Source of the DNA: Spinacia oleracea
Taxonomy: Eukaryota > Streptophyta > Magnoliopsida > Caryophyllales > Amaranthaceae
NCBI RefSeq assembly: GCF_020520425.1
Contig: NC_079491.1
Span: forward strand, 41,654,027 to 41,718,026
Length of the DNA stretch: 64,000 nucleotides
Reading direction: 5' to 3'
The notes under the pieces were generated by a model, which did no database searches, had not been told where the DNA came from, and saw only the letters and a list, made by a program, of their open reading frames with translations. The position numbers and the translations under genes were made by a program. Shown here piece after piece: positions 47,596 to 59,200 of the stretch (position 1 is the first letter of the stretch; the number at the start of each line of letters is the position of its first letter).

Positions 47596-49445
47596 ATTCT
47601 AAGTAGCGCTTAGAATTTGGGAGGGGTTGTAGCCATTCTAAGGTTCGTTTTACGCGATTAAAGCTTAGGATTGTGCCCCTATGACATATGTATAGTATTA
47701 GCGTCGAGAATTTGCGATGAAATCGTCATTTCGAGCATTTTTAGAGTGTTTTTCTCAAGCCTCCAACTGTAGCTACGGGATTGGCTTGGTGCTATAATGC
47801 CTTGCATATGTTTTTGTGCATTCATGGTGACATGAATCGTGAATAGTTTGAACCAGACTCGTTTAGTGCGAGGTACGTTCGAGTAGTGATCTGCTATTTC
47901 TCTTGTAAATGTCGTATTGTGCGACATTGCCATGGTCAAGGTAGTCACATGTCGAAGTGTGCCTTGACCAAAAGCTAGGTGCCTTTCTTTACCCATAATC
48001 ATATTTAAAAATCTTTTTGACTCACTTGCAACGTTGAGATAGACGCATACTAAGCTTAAACCAACGACACTTTATTATGTTCGAAGAAGACTTTAAAAAT
48101 CATTTGAAAATTATTTAAAATCCGAGTCCTACTGTGTACAATCCGAGGTGTCCTAAGTAGGTTGACTTATAGAAGGGTTCGTACAGGATTACATGAGTGA
48201 ATCAAAATACTGTTACGATTTTGGAATGCTGTCTAAGGATTTGCTGGAAGCCAGGGTGCAGGTGTAAAGATATTACTTGTGCCCGTTTGGCATATGCTTT
48301 TAGGCTTTTAGGGCCATCTTTTCCAGAATTGCGGGAATATAAACCGTTTTCAAATTGACTTAGATTTACTTGGTATATGTCTGCAAAAAAGGTCAAGGTA
48401 TACTTAGTTCTTTCCCTAGCTCTTTCATTTCAATTTTTAGCCCCCAGTTGCTGTTATGACTTCCCATTAATAATGCTTTCAGATTTCGATTTTAGATGCC
48501 CGTGTCACATGTCTGAGTAGGGTGAGCCTCGGTTAAGTGCCAAGTCCTATTGACAATGTCTTATTTTTTCCAAAGGGGATTAGCAAGCATTTGAATTACC
48601 ATGAACGGGTGCCCTGAGTTCGAAGGAACGATGGGGTGATGCCGTAGAACAATCCTCTTTATCGCAAGCTTACTGCCTTTACTACTTGTCGGCGACTATG
48701 ACTGTGTCTAGGGGTGAAAGAAGGTCTTTAAGTGAACGACTATGTCTAGTGGTGAAAGAAAGTCTTTAAGTGAGTTAGTTCGCTTTAGGGAGGGTCAAGT
48801 CGAGTACTTTAGAGGTCATGGACGCTTGCGCTAGCCCCCATTCAATTGAGGCAAAGCGATCTTTTTGAGTCTTAGCTAAGTGCCTAGGAGTGTGAGTGCT
48901 CTTCTGGCAAGGGTATGTGCCCTCATTATTTTTCGATGTGTGCTCATTAATTTTGGCATCTTGATGACTTGGATTCTTCCTTTGACTTTAAATTTTTCTT
49001 TCGACTTGGATTGCAAGTAATTAAATTTCAATAAGGGACTCTATTTCTTATTCTTGTTTTTCTATAGGCTTTAATATTTTTGCAAATTGGTTGGACCGAA
49101 TCACGGATTGCCTACGTATCCGCCTTAAATAGATTTAATTTGGAATCAGGTCTTGCATAGTTCTTAGCCTAGAAAATGGTTTCTTAGAATGCCAAATTCG
49201 ATAAGTATGTTCTGAGATGGAAACATATTATTTAAAACGGTAGAATAAGTGAAGTTTATTATTATTTAAATCTGCTGCCTTGCCGTAAGCCAAAAATTTG
49301 TTTTATATTTTTTTGAGTACATGTATTTTTTGGTGGTACGTATATCTGAATACGTGTTGTACCCCTCCAAGTGTTCGTTATTTTTCCGTGCATGTGCGGA
49401 TAAAATGACGAGCACTTCTGGACAAAATTTGGCAAGCAGAGAGAT
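47596..49445. other. Non-coding interior of Tat-like element
   Basis: No domain could be read. The short minus frames at 48002-47679 and 48396-48202 resemble nothing known to me. A direct duplication occurs near 48710-48775 (GTGAAAGAA(G/A)GTCTTTAAGTGA). Confidence 0.5.
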
Positions 49446-49503
49446 TCAGCGCCAAGGCTGGGGTGCTAAAGATTCCGGCGCCCAGCTCTGGGCGCTGAAA
49501 ATG
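49446..49503. repeat. Paired GGCGCC hairpin module, internal copy 2
   Basis: The first hairpin is degraded (CAGCGCCAAGGCTGGGGTGC), the second preserved (CCGGCGCCCAGCTCTGGGCG then CTGAAAATG). It is followed, as at 36551, by a T-rich stretch with GTTCTTTTTCTTTT. Confidence 0.75.
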
Positions 49504-49713
49504 ATATCTAGGCAGATTTTTTGGTTTTGTGCCCAATATTTGTGAATCTTTTTTTGTGCGCTAAATGTTCTTTTTCTTTTTAAACGAATTTTTAAAGGCG
49601 CTTTGCAAAGTTCGCTTTTTTATTATTTATTATTTTTTGTACTTTTCATTTGTCTTCTTTTTTATTCGTGACTCAAGACGGTTTGAAAGATGGGTTGAAT
49701 GAGATAGGATAAT

Positions 49714-50070
49714 TTGTATAGGTATTGGTCAAGCATAAGGATTACATCTTCTAGGACTCACAATTTGCAGGCTCAAGCTAGTGTCATGAGTTTACATCAA
49801 CCAAGGCCAATGAGTAGCATGGGGACGGCTCAAGGGTATATCAACAGGATGTATTCAAACAAGTTATACGGTCATTATGCTAATGGTGGTGTAAGAGCAG
49901 GTTTGGGCTTTGGAGGACGCACGTGTCAATGACCGTACGTGGTTTTGCAGTTGATAACAAGTTCAAAAACAAGAGTCGAGGTAATGGTTTCTTGGGTTAT
50001 GGTAGTGAGAACATGGATGGGTTAAATGAGCTGAACAGGGACCCCAGAGCGAAGGCGTCTAAGAACATAA
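49714..50070 (+). pseudogene. YTH-domain (ECT-like) gene fragment
   Basis: The plus frame reads QAQASVMSLHQPRPMSSMGT, then AQGYINRMYSNKLYGHYANG, then GLGFGG. A frameshift near 49925 switches to VRGFAVDNKFKNKSRGNGF, then GYGSENMDGLNELNRDPRAK. This is the region preceding the YTH domain in plant ECT proteins, cytoplasmic m6A readers. The YTH domain itself is missing. The two parts abut without an intron-like gap. It lies antisense to the host element and has no start or stop of its own. Confidence 0.8.
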
Positions 50071-51608
50071 GGATTGGAAAGGGTAGACATCGTAGAATTT
50101 TATGATTTGGATTGGTTAACTCAATTCTTTTCCTTCGTTTATTGGGTAAATTTCGCACTTTGGGAGGTACGGGCTAAGTATTTCATGGTTCACTCTTTTC
50201 GCTTTCTTTTTGCTTGGGATTTCTCCCCCAACATAAATCCTTCGATCAATTTTTTATTTGGGCTAAAAGGTAGACGGTTGTGGCCTTTGAGTCACGAGGC
50301 GAGACTGAGTGAGCCTCGTTTGGTGGGCCTATAGTGGACCTTTAAATTATCTTACTTTGCAAGCGTATTTAGTCGTTTCTTAAAATGTGAAAATAGCGTA
50401 GATTTAAAATGTTATTTTTACCTTATTGAAATTTAACGAAAGAATTACATCGAAAATAATTTTTTGCTTCAGATTCCAGTTTCTGGGATTTAATTGGAAG
50501 TTTTGATTTGGACTCGAACTTTCATTAATTTTTCTGATTATAACCCGTGTATGAATACAAGGAGGTGGCCTAGAATCAAAATAATGACGTGGCGTAAGCC
50601 TATAATACTTGACCAAGCGACTCTCAGACTTAGGCTAATTGGACCATAACTTTCGTTGGTTGACACTTTAGATTTTAACCCTTGGGTGTTCATTTGTCAC
50701 GCGCCATTTTGCTTAATGTTGGCAAAGTAGTTAGTTGGGGAGATCGAATTTTTATTTTTGCAAGATAGAATCATTAGTGCGGCTTCCCTCTTAGTGTGTA
50801 TTGCTTTACCCCAATGGTAGCTTTATGGCATGCCGATTTGGGTTTTTTCATGGTTGGTCATGTTGCATTCATGGAAAATCTTTTAGTCCGTACTTAGTAG
50901 TATTTCAAGGAGCGAGTGACTCGAGAGGACTATGATAGTCGTGACCCAATGTGATTATAAGCCTTGAGGCCATTAATTTTTTCTTTGCCAATGGTATTGA
51001 CACCTTAGGTTCACTTTGGGGGTTGTGCGACTATGGGGGAATGATTTTCAGAATGTGACCGTTTCCATTTTGCAAATACTATAATATATTCTTTTTATGG
51101 GTGAGAGAGAGTATTGAGGCCGTGGATTCTTAGCAAGGGATGACAATTACATATGGGTGCTCATTGATTTAAATGTTAGGAAGGGAGACTCAATATGGTT
51201 TAACCTTTTAACTTGCAGAACGACACCAAGTATTAGGACCGATTCTATGGATAAGACAACTAAGACTTAGGATTTAGATTGTACTTTGGCATAGCCTAGT
51301 CTAGACTCGGATTTACTTTTTTATTCGAACATTATTTTTTAAAAACTTCATTTAAACATTATTTTTGAATACTTTTCCCATGTGACATTCATAATTATTA
51401 GCATGTTCGGTTTTGATGCCGAGCATTGTCGTCGTAGGAGGCCTAACAACGACGCAAAGAGTTATTCTTTTTTATGAGTCGCTTTTAGAACCGAGTGCTT
51501 TTCTTACGCCCTCGCAGCAAATTATTTTACGAACGGTTTTTTTTCTACGTGTTTTCTTTTTCGCGGGCACCGAGGCTGCTGCGCCTGACCAAAAGGCCAA
51601 GCAGCAAC

Positions 51609-51666
51609 TTCAACGCCCAGCTTAGGGCGTGAGAAATTCTAGCGCCCAGCCAGGGGCGTTGAAAAT
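51609..51666. repeat. Paired GGCGCC hairpin module, internal copy 3
   Basis: Two diverged palindromes, CAACGCCCAGCTTAGGGCGT and TAGCGCCCAGCCAGGGGCGT, then TGAAAATGCG. Same order and spacing as the other copies. Confidence 0.75.
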
Positions 51667-52442
51667 GCGTCCCTGGCTGGTTCTCGTTTTCTGTTTGCGT
51701 CTACTTTTGTTTATGCGACTTCGATTTTGCGTGCTTGCCTAATAACGTCCTTTACGCGTTGTGCAGCGTTTGTGGGATTCGTTACAGGCCATCCTGAGCG
51801 TCGCTTATTTTTGTGGCGATCGTTCGGGTTTGCGGAACACGTGTTCGGTATAACTCTTTGGCAAATTGGTTTATGAATGTTTGGGCAATTTTTAAGGTCG
51901 TTGGTTTTTCTAGGATAGTTTGTCACACACAATCATATATTTCGCTACACATAACTAACATTCCATCATGAGGCAATAATAATATGTCATGTAGTTTATG
52001 ATAGGCTTCTATGGGTAGTTATTTGCGCCTGGCTTGGTACCGCTTCTATCGTAGATCCAACACATGCCCCGGTCGAGGTAGTGTCTTCAGCAGACGAATT
52101 TCGCTCAAGAGGCCAACCCGCAAGTACAAGCCAAGGGGGCATGCAGGCGAGAGGGACCTAATGGGCGAGCGATTGGGTTTGGGACGGGTGTACTACTAGC
52201 GAAAGTGCCGAGTGGACAACATTCGAAGCGTATGCACCCCCCGGTTGGCGATGGGTATCCTTAGTCCCAACTCCCAAGATGAAACACCAAGGGAGCCAAG
52301 ATTCGTTATGCGGTTCTGTCCGTTCACATTAATATGCTGATTTTCAGGTCGTCCCAACTTGATTGGGAAATAAACGCGGGGTAGGATCGTTTCACCCTTC
52401 GGCTATTTTGATTACCTACAAGCACGAGTATTTCCTTCACTA
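51667..52442. other. 5' leader of Tat-like element
   Basis: No readable domain. It includes the stretch between hairpin copy 3 and the primer-binding site. Short frames here (for example 52011-52199) have no family resemblance. Confidence 0.45.
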
Positions 52443-52460
52443 TCCCCAGTGGAGTCGCCA
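52443..52460 (-). promoter_or_regulatory. Primer-binding site of Tat-like element
   Basis: Minus-strand TGGCGACTCCACTGGGGA begins one base inside the 5' LTR. From memory this matches the tRNA-primer site type of Ogre/Tat elements. Confidence 0.7.
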
Positions 52461-52461
52461 C

Positions 52462-53940
52462 TGTGAGGGGGTCGAAAAAGCACGAGGCTAATGCGTGACC
52501 TCGTCCCTCGTGGGTGTGACGCTTCTTTTTGTCAAATCAAGTGTAGTTGGATTTCCTGTGAGTTTACACCCAATTGACTAGTAATATAGGAGTCGCCATT
52601 CAGTTTTTAACGACAATGAGAAAAACTGACAAAACCCGGTTATCGTGACATAAAGGGAATGCAATTATGTTTGACCACGACGGCCATAGGTTCCCTTGTG
52701 ATCCCTGGTGGTGGGGATCGCTCAACGTACACCCGCAGGGTAGAGATTGAGGGTTCGGGGGACTGTAACTACCGAGAGGAGTACTCGCTCTTCGATAACT
52801 CCAGAGGCAGGATATCCTTACTAGCTCAGCATAAATAATTGAAGGGACATGCGTTAACTATTAAACTAATCTGAGTTGATTTTCACAATATGCAACATAT
52901 AGTATTAGATCGAGCGCGGTTATCAGATTTAGATTGTTTTAAGGGACCTAGCATGATAATCCAATTTCCCAAAAATATCATATTTATTAAGCGTGATCGA
53001 ACAATCAGATTTTAGTTAGTTTAACAGTTCATAAAAGGGCGAGGAAAGCAATTAAACCATGGAAAAGGGACACATTACGACGCACCCTTGAGAGGTGCGT
53101 CACGGTTCTCAAAAAACTAACCACTTTGACTTTGCTATTTCTCCTTTTATTTAACGAATCTCAAGTTATGGGACGGGATACGTTCTGTTCGATTTATGGA
53201 TCGATTGCGACAGAACGCGTGATCAGTTTTGCAGCGTGAGGCTTAGGCTTAGGGGTTTAGAGTCAATGCTCAGAATATAATTGTGTGTTGTGTCTTTTTC
53301 ACGTCGAACTTAGGGGTCTATTTATAGGAAAGAGTGGCGTAGAAAGATAGATTTTCAGGAATTTGAATACGAAACGGATTAGGAAAAGAATCCGTCCCAG
53401 GTATTTTCGGCGCCCAGCTCTGGGCGTCAAAGATTTCGGCGCCCAGGGCTGGGCGTTGAAAATAGGGTCTGGCAGAATTCTTTGTCAGATTGGACTATAG
53501 AGTATGGAGTTCATTAAGAGACTTAATCCGAGTTATTTGGTGCGTATCAATTTACGACGGAATGCGTCTGGGCCCTTTACGAACTCTAGGTTCGTTATGA
53601 GTTTAATTAATACGTTAACTCTTTCATCGAACTGCGATAGGAATAGAATTCCTTTTACAATTTCTATCTCTTTTAGGATTTATGTTGGAGTGCAACACCT
53701 AATTCTGACAGATTTCTATCTTTTTTATTCTTACTACTTTTAGCAACTACCCTTTACGGCAGTTACTATTTTTAGCAGGTTTCCATAAATAGCAGGTTTC
53801 TATAAATAGCAGGCTTCGGGTGAAATGAAAAGGGGAATTGAGATTCGTTATTTTGTAGGAGATGCGTTGTCAAGTGGAGATTTATGTTCTCATCATCGAA
53901 CCTTCCCTTTCGGGAATGGGGACAAAAGTAGGTGTCTACA
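52462..53940 (-). repeat. 5' LTR of Tat-like element
   Basis: Partner of 33337-34814, with the same TGTGAGGGGG and GTGTCTACA borders and the hairpin module at 53407-53462. Confidence 0.9.
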
Positions 53941-53945
53941 GCGCC

Positions 53946-54255
53946 TTTGTGTTTTTTCAGGCATTGTACAATGGAGGTAAAATCCTCATGATTTAATGTT
54001 TTTCCAATTTTATGTCCATATCATTCAATGATATTTTAATTTTATTTGTTATTAAACTTACACATTTTATTTCCCATTTTAATTACTTGTGTGGTTCAAT
54101 TGGTAATTTCCTCGAGATTACTTGCTGAAGAGCAAGACCTCCAATTATAAGAAGTCAACCGTCCATTGGGGCATATCCCTAGGCACTTTGTCACCCTAAA
54201 ATATAAGGTGCTTGTATGCTTTTAGAATCAATATATACTTATCCCTAAAAGAGTA
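53946..54255. other. Spacer with SINE-like segment
   Basis: AT-rich, continuing host sequence from 33042-33331. At about 54092-54200 the text GTGTGGTTCAATTGG, then TGCTGAAGAGCAAGACCTCC, resembles a tRNA-derived SINE head, but no clear B box or poly(A) tail defines it. Confidence 0.3.
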
Positions 54256-54516
54256 CTTCCTCCGTTATTTTTAGTTACATTTCTTTTATCACGTTTACCA
54301 ACAACATTTCAGTCATTAATATCAGTAATTATTAATGGTTAAGATTATAAAAAGTTGATATTACAAATTTGTACAATGAGACGATAGATTATAACAATAC
54401 CTCACTTGACTATATATTTTTTCTTTAGTATAAATCACAATTGATAAATAAAGTATATTATGTGAATATTGTCAAAATTAAGTCAAACTATGTCAACTAA
54501 AAAAGAACGGATGAAG
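54256..54516. mobile_element. Stowaway-like MITE
   Basis: Ends CTTCCTCCGTTATTTTTAGT and, on the other strand, CTTCATCCGTTCTTTTTTAG. TA flanks both sides. Length 261 bp, non-coding, about 350 bp upstream of the eight-cysteine gene. Confidence 0.75.
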
Positions 54517-54697
54517 TATAATATATGACAATGAGTTATTTCAAATTAAGACCCTACTTTTACTTTATTTTATTTTATTTTGAGGGAAAAGTGGAGATCA
54601 TGATTGATTAAGACAGTGGCTAAATCAATGGAACAACCATTTTCCAACCTGCAATATGCTAAATATTATCTTACCCTTTAATTCATACTCATCAAGC

Positions 54698-54770
54698 CAA
54701 CTCAATATCTCAAAAATACCCACTCAATATCTCAAAAATACCCACTCAATATAATTGAATTCTATAAGTA
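54698..54770 (+). promoter_or_regulatory. Promoter region with direct repeats and TATA-like box
   Basis: A 22-bp unit (CACTCAATATCTCAAAAATA plus two bases) is repeated two and a half times immediately before CTATAAGT (54762-54769). The latter sits about 90 bp before the ATG of the next gene, a plausible TATA position. Confidence 0.45.
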
Positions 54771-54860
54771 GCTCAACTTTGTTGTGCCTGTGAACACAAA
54801 TAATTATTTCATTATATTGTTTGTATCAAAAACAATAAAACATTGTCAAAATTATTTGAA

Positions 54861-55232
54861 ATGGCCTCAGGAAGCATAGCATCAGCTGCGCTCTTTCTAG
54901 GGCTAAACCTTGTTTTGTTTAATCTCGCCTTGGCCGGAGATGTAGGCCGATCTCTTATGGCATGTCCCTCAGATGCCCTTAAATTAAATGCGTGCAAGGA
55001 TGTGTTTGATCTTGTTCATCTTCGGACTGGATCTTCTAAGAGGGATTCTTGCTGCCCCGTCGTACGAAACCTCGTTAACCTAGATGCTGCTGTCTGCCTT
55101 TGCACCGACACGGTTCATAGCAACGTCTTAGGTCTTAATAACCCCGACATCAATGCTGCTGTTAAGTTCCTTGTCATCTATTGTGATACAAAGCTTCCTA
55201 AAGCCTTCAAATGTCCTCCACGCAATGCCTAG
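54861..55232 (+). CDS. Hydrophobic seed protein-like / LTP-superfamily secreted protein
   Basis: Single exon, 123 residues, ATG at 54861 in good context (GAAATGGCC). The frame extends 6 codons upstream but only to TTG. Residues 1-25 (MASGSIASAALFLG...LALA) form a signal peptide, so the protein should be secreted. Eight cysteines follow in the order C35, C45, C64-C65, C79-x-C81, C108, C118. This is the eight-cysteine motif that makes four disulfides around a lipid-binding cavity. Unlike DC2.15-type proline-rich relatives, there is no proline-rich linker after the signal peptide. The C-terminal segment KLPKAFKCP resembles the family ending GxxVPxxFxCP. No stop, shift or missing cysteine was seen, so it is probably a functional gene. 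The exact role (cell wall, lipid or seed coat) is not shown. Confidence 0.85.
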   Translation: MASGSIASAALFLGLNLVLFNLALAGDVGRSLMACPSDALKLNACKDVFDLVHLRTGSSKRDSCCPVVRNLVNLDAAVCLCTDTVHSNVLGLNNPDINAAVKFLVIYCDTKLPKAFKCPPRNA

Positions 55233-55580
55233 ATTATTTATACTTTTACCTTTATATTTTTATTTTAGATCACCAACCATGGAATTTTCATGAATGGTAA
55301 TTTCAGCTAATCTTTTACGTTAAATCATACTTACAACTTATAAAATTAAGGAGATTTCGAAGTGAAATTTCCCCCTCTTTTGTTTGTTATAATTAGGAAA
55401 TTATGATACTTACATTTTTATTAATCTTTACGCCAAACTCAAATGGTGCAAGTAAAAATAAAATAGACAATGTATGTATTTTGAAAAACCTTCTTATGAA
55501 AATTTCAACCAATAAAAAATAAAGAATACTTATATTTCTATTTTATATGTCCTTGTTATGTAGCGTTAATTTAATATATA
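55233..55580. other. 3' flank of the eight-cysteine gene
   Basis: AT-rich; A-rich AATAAAAAATAAAGAA at 55512-55530 could contain a distant poly(A) signal. The last 9 bases (TAATATATA) are the target duplication of the following element. Confidence 0.4.
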
Positions 55581-55702
55581 GGGTAATTATCACTTAGGTG
55601 GCCCGAGGTATTAACAAATTACAGACATGTGGCCTCACGTTTCTATAATTACACTAAGGTTACCTAAACTTTAAAATTCACATTTTTTCCGATAACCGAC
55701 AT
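55581..55702 (+). repeat. Left TIR of MULE
   Basis: Matches the reverse complement of 60092-60223 with scattered substitutions and small gaps. Shared words include TATTAACAAATTACA, GTGGCCTCACGTTTCTATAA (20 bases) and TTTTTCCGATAACC. Confidence 0.9.
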
Positions 55703-56221
55703 TTAGAAATTATTCACTTAATAATTTTTTCCATTTTCCCTTTTCCCTTTTTTTTCCTACTTTCAATTTTTAAGTTAAATAAAATCTCATTTTATAAAAT
55801 GTCGTATTTTCATACTTGTGGTCTTTTTTTTAAGAAATGTATTACAAGTATATTGAGTTATTTAGCTGTGGTATTTTTTTTTTGTTGCTTGTGGTATAGC
55901 GTGTATTTTCTTATTCCTATTGCAAACCGACCAACGGATTATTCACTTATCGTAGTTATATAAGTGCGTGTCAATCACTAAAAAAATACACAATTGCAAA
56001 TCCAAGGTATTATACCTCTAAATAATATCACGTTAAACACAAAAACACACATATATGTGTCATATTAAACCTTCATGCATGCTTCAATACTTAAATAAAG
56101 AATGTACTTTAACAATTCTTGTCATATTAAACCTCAAAATAAAGATTGTACTTCAACCATTCTTGTCCCCAAAAGAAGTAACTACATGAAGTTTGTTACA
56201 TAAATAAATAAAACAGAAATA

Positions 56222-59200
56222 TTTTAACGATAGGTGTTGTTTCTTTCTTGGGGAAGTCTCATTGTCGCTACATCATGAAAGTAATTTTGAACACCATGAG
56301 TACTTGTGCCTCTTCCAACAAATCCACTATTGCCACTCATAAAAACACTAGCATTGGTAGCATTTGTAGTCACATTTTTGGATCCCCTACCATCTCCGGA
56401 ACATCTTCCATGCGAAGTAGAATTTGTAGCTCCCCTACCAGCATGATAACCCCTCCCCCTCCCCCTTGTACTAGCCCCCTTGCTACAAGTTCTTTAATTG
56501 TGCCCCTCTTTCCCACACTTCGAGCAATGAACACAACTACTCCTCTTAAATGGTATGGGTTCATCAAACTCTCTAATTCTATTTTTCTTTGGTCTACCAG
56601 GAAGCCTTTGCAAAGATGGAGGGCTTAATTTGAGAATGTTTAGTCTTTCTGGCCACATATCTTTCCTAGGAAAAGGAATAATTGAGGTTGAATACACATT
56701 GAGATACGTGGCCTTACTATAAAACGGGTGAATATAATCAACCAAGTTACCCCTAAGCTGCTTTACGCAAGCAGCGACATGTCTACACGGAAGTCCAGTA
56801 AGCTCCCATCTCTTGCACACACAAACCATATTTTTTAGGTCCACTGTGAACGAGTGACTACCCTCTTCCACCTCATACACTCTATCATCGGCTAACAAAG
56901 GATTGCAAGATTCAAACTGAAGATTTGTCTTTCGACAATGCTCTAAAGCTTTTGGTGTCACTCCACACTCCCATTCCATAGCGGCCCTTCTCTTTTTAAC
57001 TATCTTAGTCATGCACCTCCTTCTAATGGCTTCCAAAAGAGTCAAAATGAGTTTCTCCCTAAATACCCCTAATTTTGAGTTAAAAGACTCCACAAAATTA
57101 CTAGTCACCTCATCAGAGTTCACCTTAGGATCAAACTTACAAAGACTCCAAAGTTGTAGTGGAATTTTCAACAGCTCATTTGCACAACCAAGTGACACCT
57201 ACCTATTGCACAAAAAAAGCAAAGTGAATTATTATAAAATACAAGCTCACTAAATAACATAACCGTAAATAAAACCAAAATTTTGAAATTTACTTGATCT
57301 TTTCAATTGCTTTTTTGAAACAATACTCATTAGGAGCATTAGCTGCTGCCAAAAAAATTTATTTAATGAGGTTACCCGGGCACCTTTGTTTAAGATTCTG
57401 AAAAAAGTGCCTACAAAAAATTCGCCGGTCAGTTTGCGGGATATCTCTCATAGCTGCCTCAATACCCTACAAGAGTATTAAAATTTTAATTTGACCATGT
57501 ACAACAAATACATACTACTACAACTACAACTACTAAGAGTTGAGATCAATGGATCATTATAATTCTTAAAGAAAAAAGAGCAGAATGTTTCTTGACTACA
57601 TACATGGTTACATGCCTAAGTATATACAGACACCTTTCTTGATCTTGCATCTTAAAAACGTTTGGTCTATACTTACTTATTAGAAGTACTCTATACTTAT
57701 TATACACGAAGTATATACCAAAATGTGATTACTTTTATTATATTTTCTTAGTTATTAGATTGGATCTAATTAGATCATTGGTCTGCTCTCATTTACATTT
57801 TATTGTAAATAAATTTATTTTGATGATTTTAGGCGTGGTTTGACAAATGTACAAGAAGTTGAATGAATGTTACCTTTTGTCTATTTAAGATGATAGTAAT
57901 CCCCTTGATGGTTTCATGTCCTAACGTCATCTTGAGGAAGTGAAAAAAGAAACCCCAACTATCTCTATTCTCTGACTCTACCACAACCATAGCTACAGGG
58001 AACAACCCATTATCCCCATGTAAAGCAGCATCACTCAACAAGATGAATCCAAATGGACCCTTCAAGTGAGCACCATCTACCCCTATAATAGGCCGACATC
58101 CTCTTAAAAATCCCTCCTTTTGAGCATTAAAACTTATATACAACCTCCTAAATTGTGGAGGTCTTTCTATACCAACTTGCTTCATAACCAAATGGGCCAC
58201 TGATCTTGGATTTTTTTCTTTCAAAATCTCACAGTATGCCGGTATCCTATCAAATAATTCTTTATGTTTCCCATCAATAATCTCCTTTGCACTCCTTTTA
58301 ACTCAGAACATTTGCATTCTAGAAGGTATTATTTTGAACCTTTTCTTTACTAAGGTTATAAAAGACTCCACTTTAATATCGGGAATATCTCGTAAATCGC
58401 CAATAAATTTTTTCGTGAGCCATGACACTTTTGCATTTGGGTTCTTGGTGATCCTCTCACAAGTATGCTCAATTGATAGAGTTTTAATTTGAAATGTCAC
58501 CCCATCAGGTAACCTACTAGCATGAATCCTAAAAGGAAAATCTTTAGGAGGCTTCACTTTTGGCTTATTCTTATACCTTCCCATGTTGACAGTTGTTGAG
58601 TTAACATTAGGCTCCTTACAATAGTTTCTAGTATTTTTGCTGCAGTAAGCAGTATACCTCCAAGACGAGTTGTACTCTCGATAAACGTTAAATCCCTCTT
58701 GAATGTAGTAATCTTGCATTGCATCCAATTTTTTTTTTGTGTGTAAAACAATAGTCCCACCTCTAATAAGACCTTTCTTGCATCATCGTAATCAAAATAC
58801 TTCCCTTTCAAGTATTGTGGATCGTTGACTTCATCTTCCCCATCAATATTATATCCAACATCCAATTGATTGTTCATGTCATAACTATCACTAAGCTCAC
58901 TGTCATCAACATCTTCTTCACTCACAACATCAAGGGAATGAACCCATTCATCATCAGTGATACCTCATTATCATTTGGAATGTAGTCAGAATCACTTGAA
59001 TGATACTCGTCATCCTCGTTGTATTGATCCCTTGTATCATTTAAATGCTCAATTTCTAACCTAACCTATGTTCCATCCTTGCTATAATAATAAATATAAC
59101 CTTCTTCCTCCATCTCACCTTCTCCAAAATCATTGTAGTCAAACATAGTATCATATTGAGAAAATATATTGAGTTAGCATCATTGGGTGTGAAGGAGTTA

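Larger units (their letters stand above)
33337..53940 (-). mobile_element. Non-autonomous Tat-like Ty3/gypsy element with nested copia
   Basis: LTRs of 1,478 and 1,479 bp bound the element, with a perfect 5-bp duplication GCGCC outside (33332-33336 and 53941-53945). The primer-binding site next to the right LTR (minus-strand TGGCGACTCCACTGGGGA) is of the type I associate with the Ogre/Tat lineage, and a purine tract abuts the left LTR, so transcription is on the minus strand. Without the nested copia the element is about 10.0 kb. No gag, protease, integrase or RT could be read, so it must rely on proteins from elsewhere (LARD-like). It contains 3'-side tandem repeats, paired GGCGCC hairpins and a YTH-gene fragment. 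Confidence 0.85.

Noticed and set aside
54090..54170. tRNA gene
   Set aside because: Only a weak A-box-like stretch is visible. No B box or cloverleaf could be drawn; at best a SINE relic.
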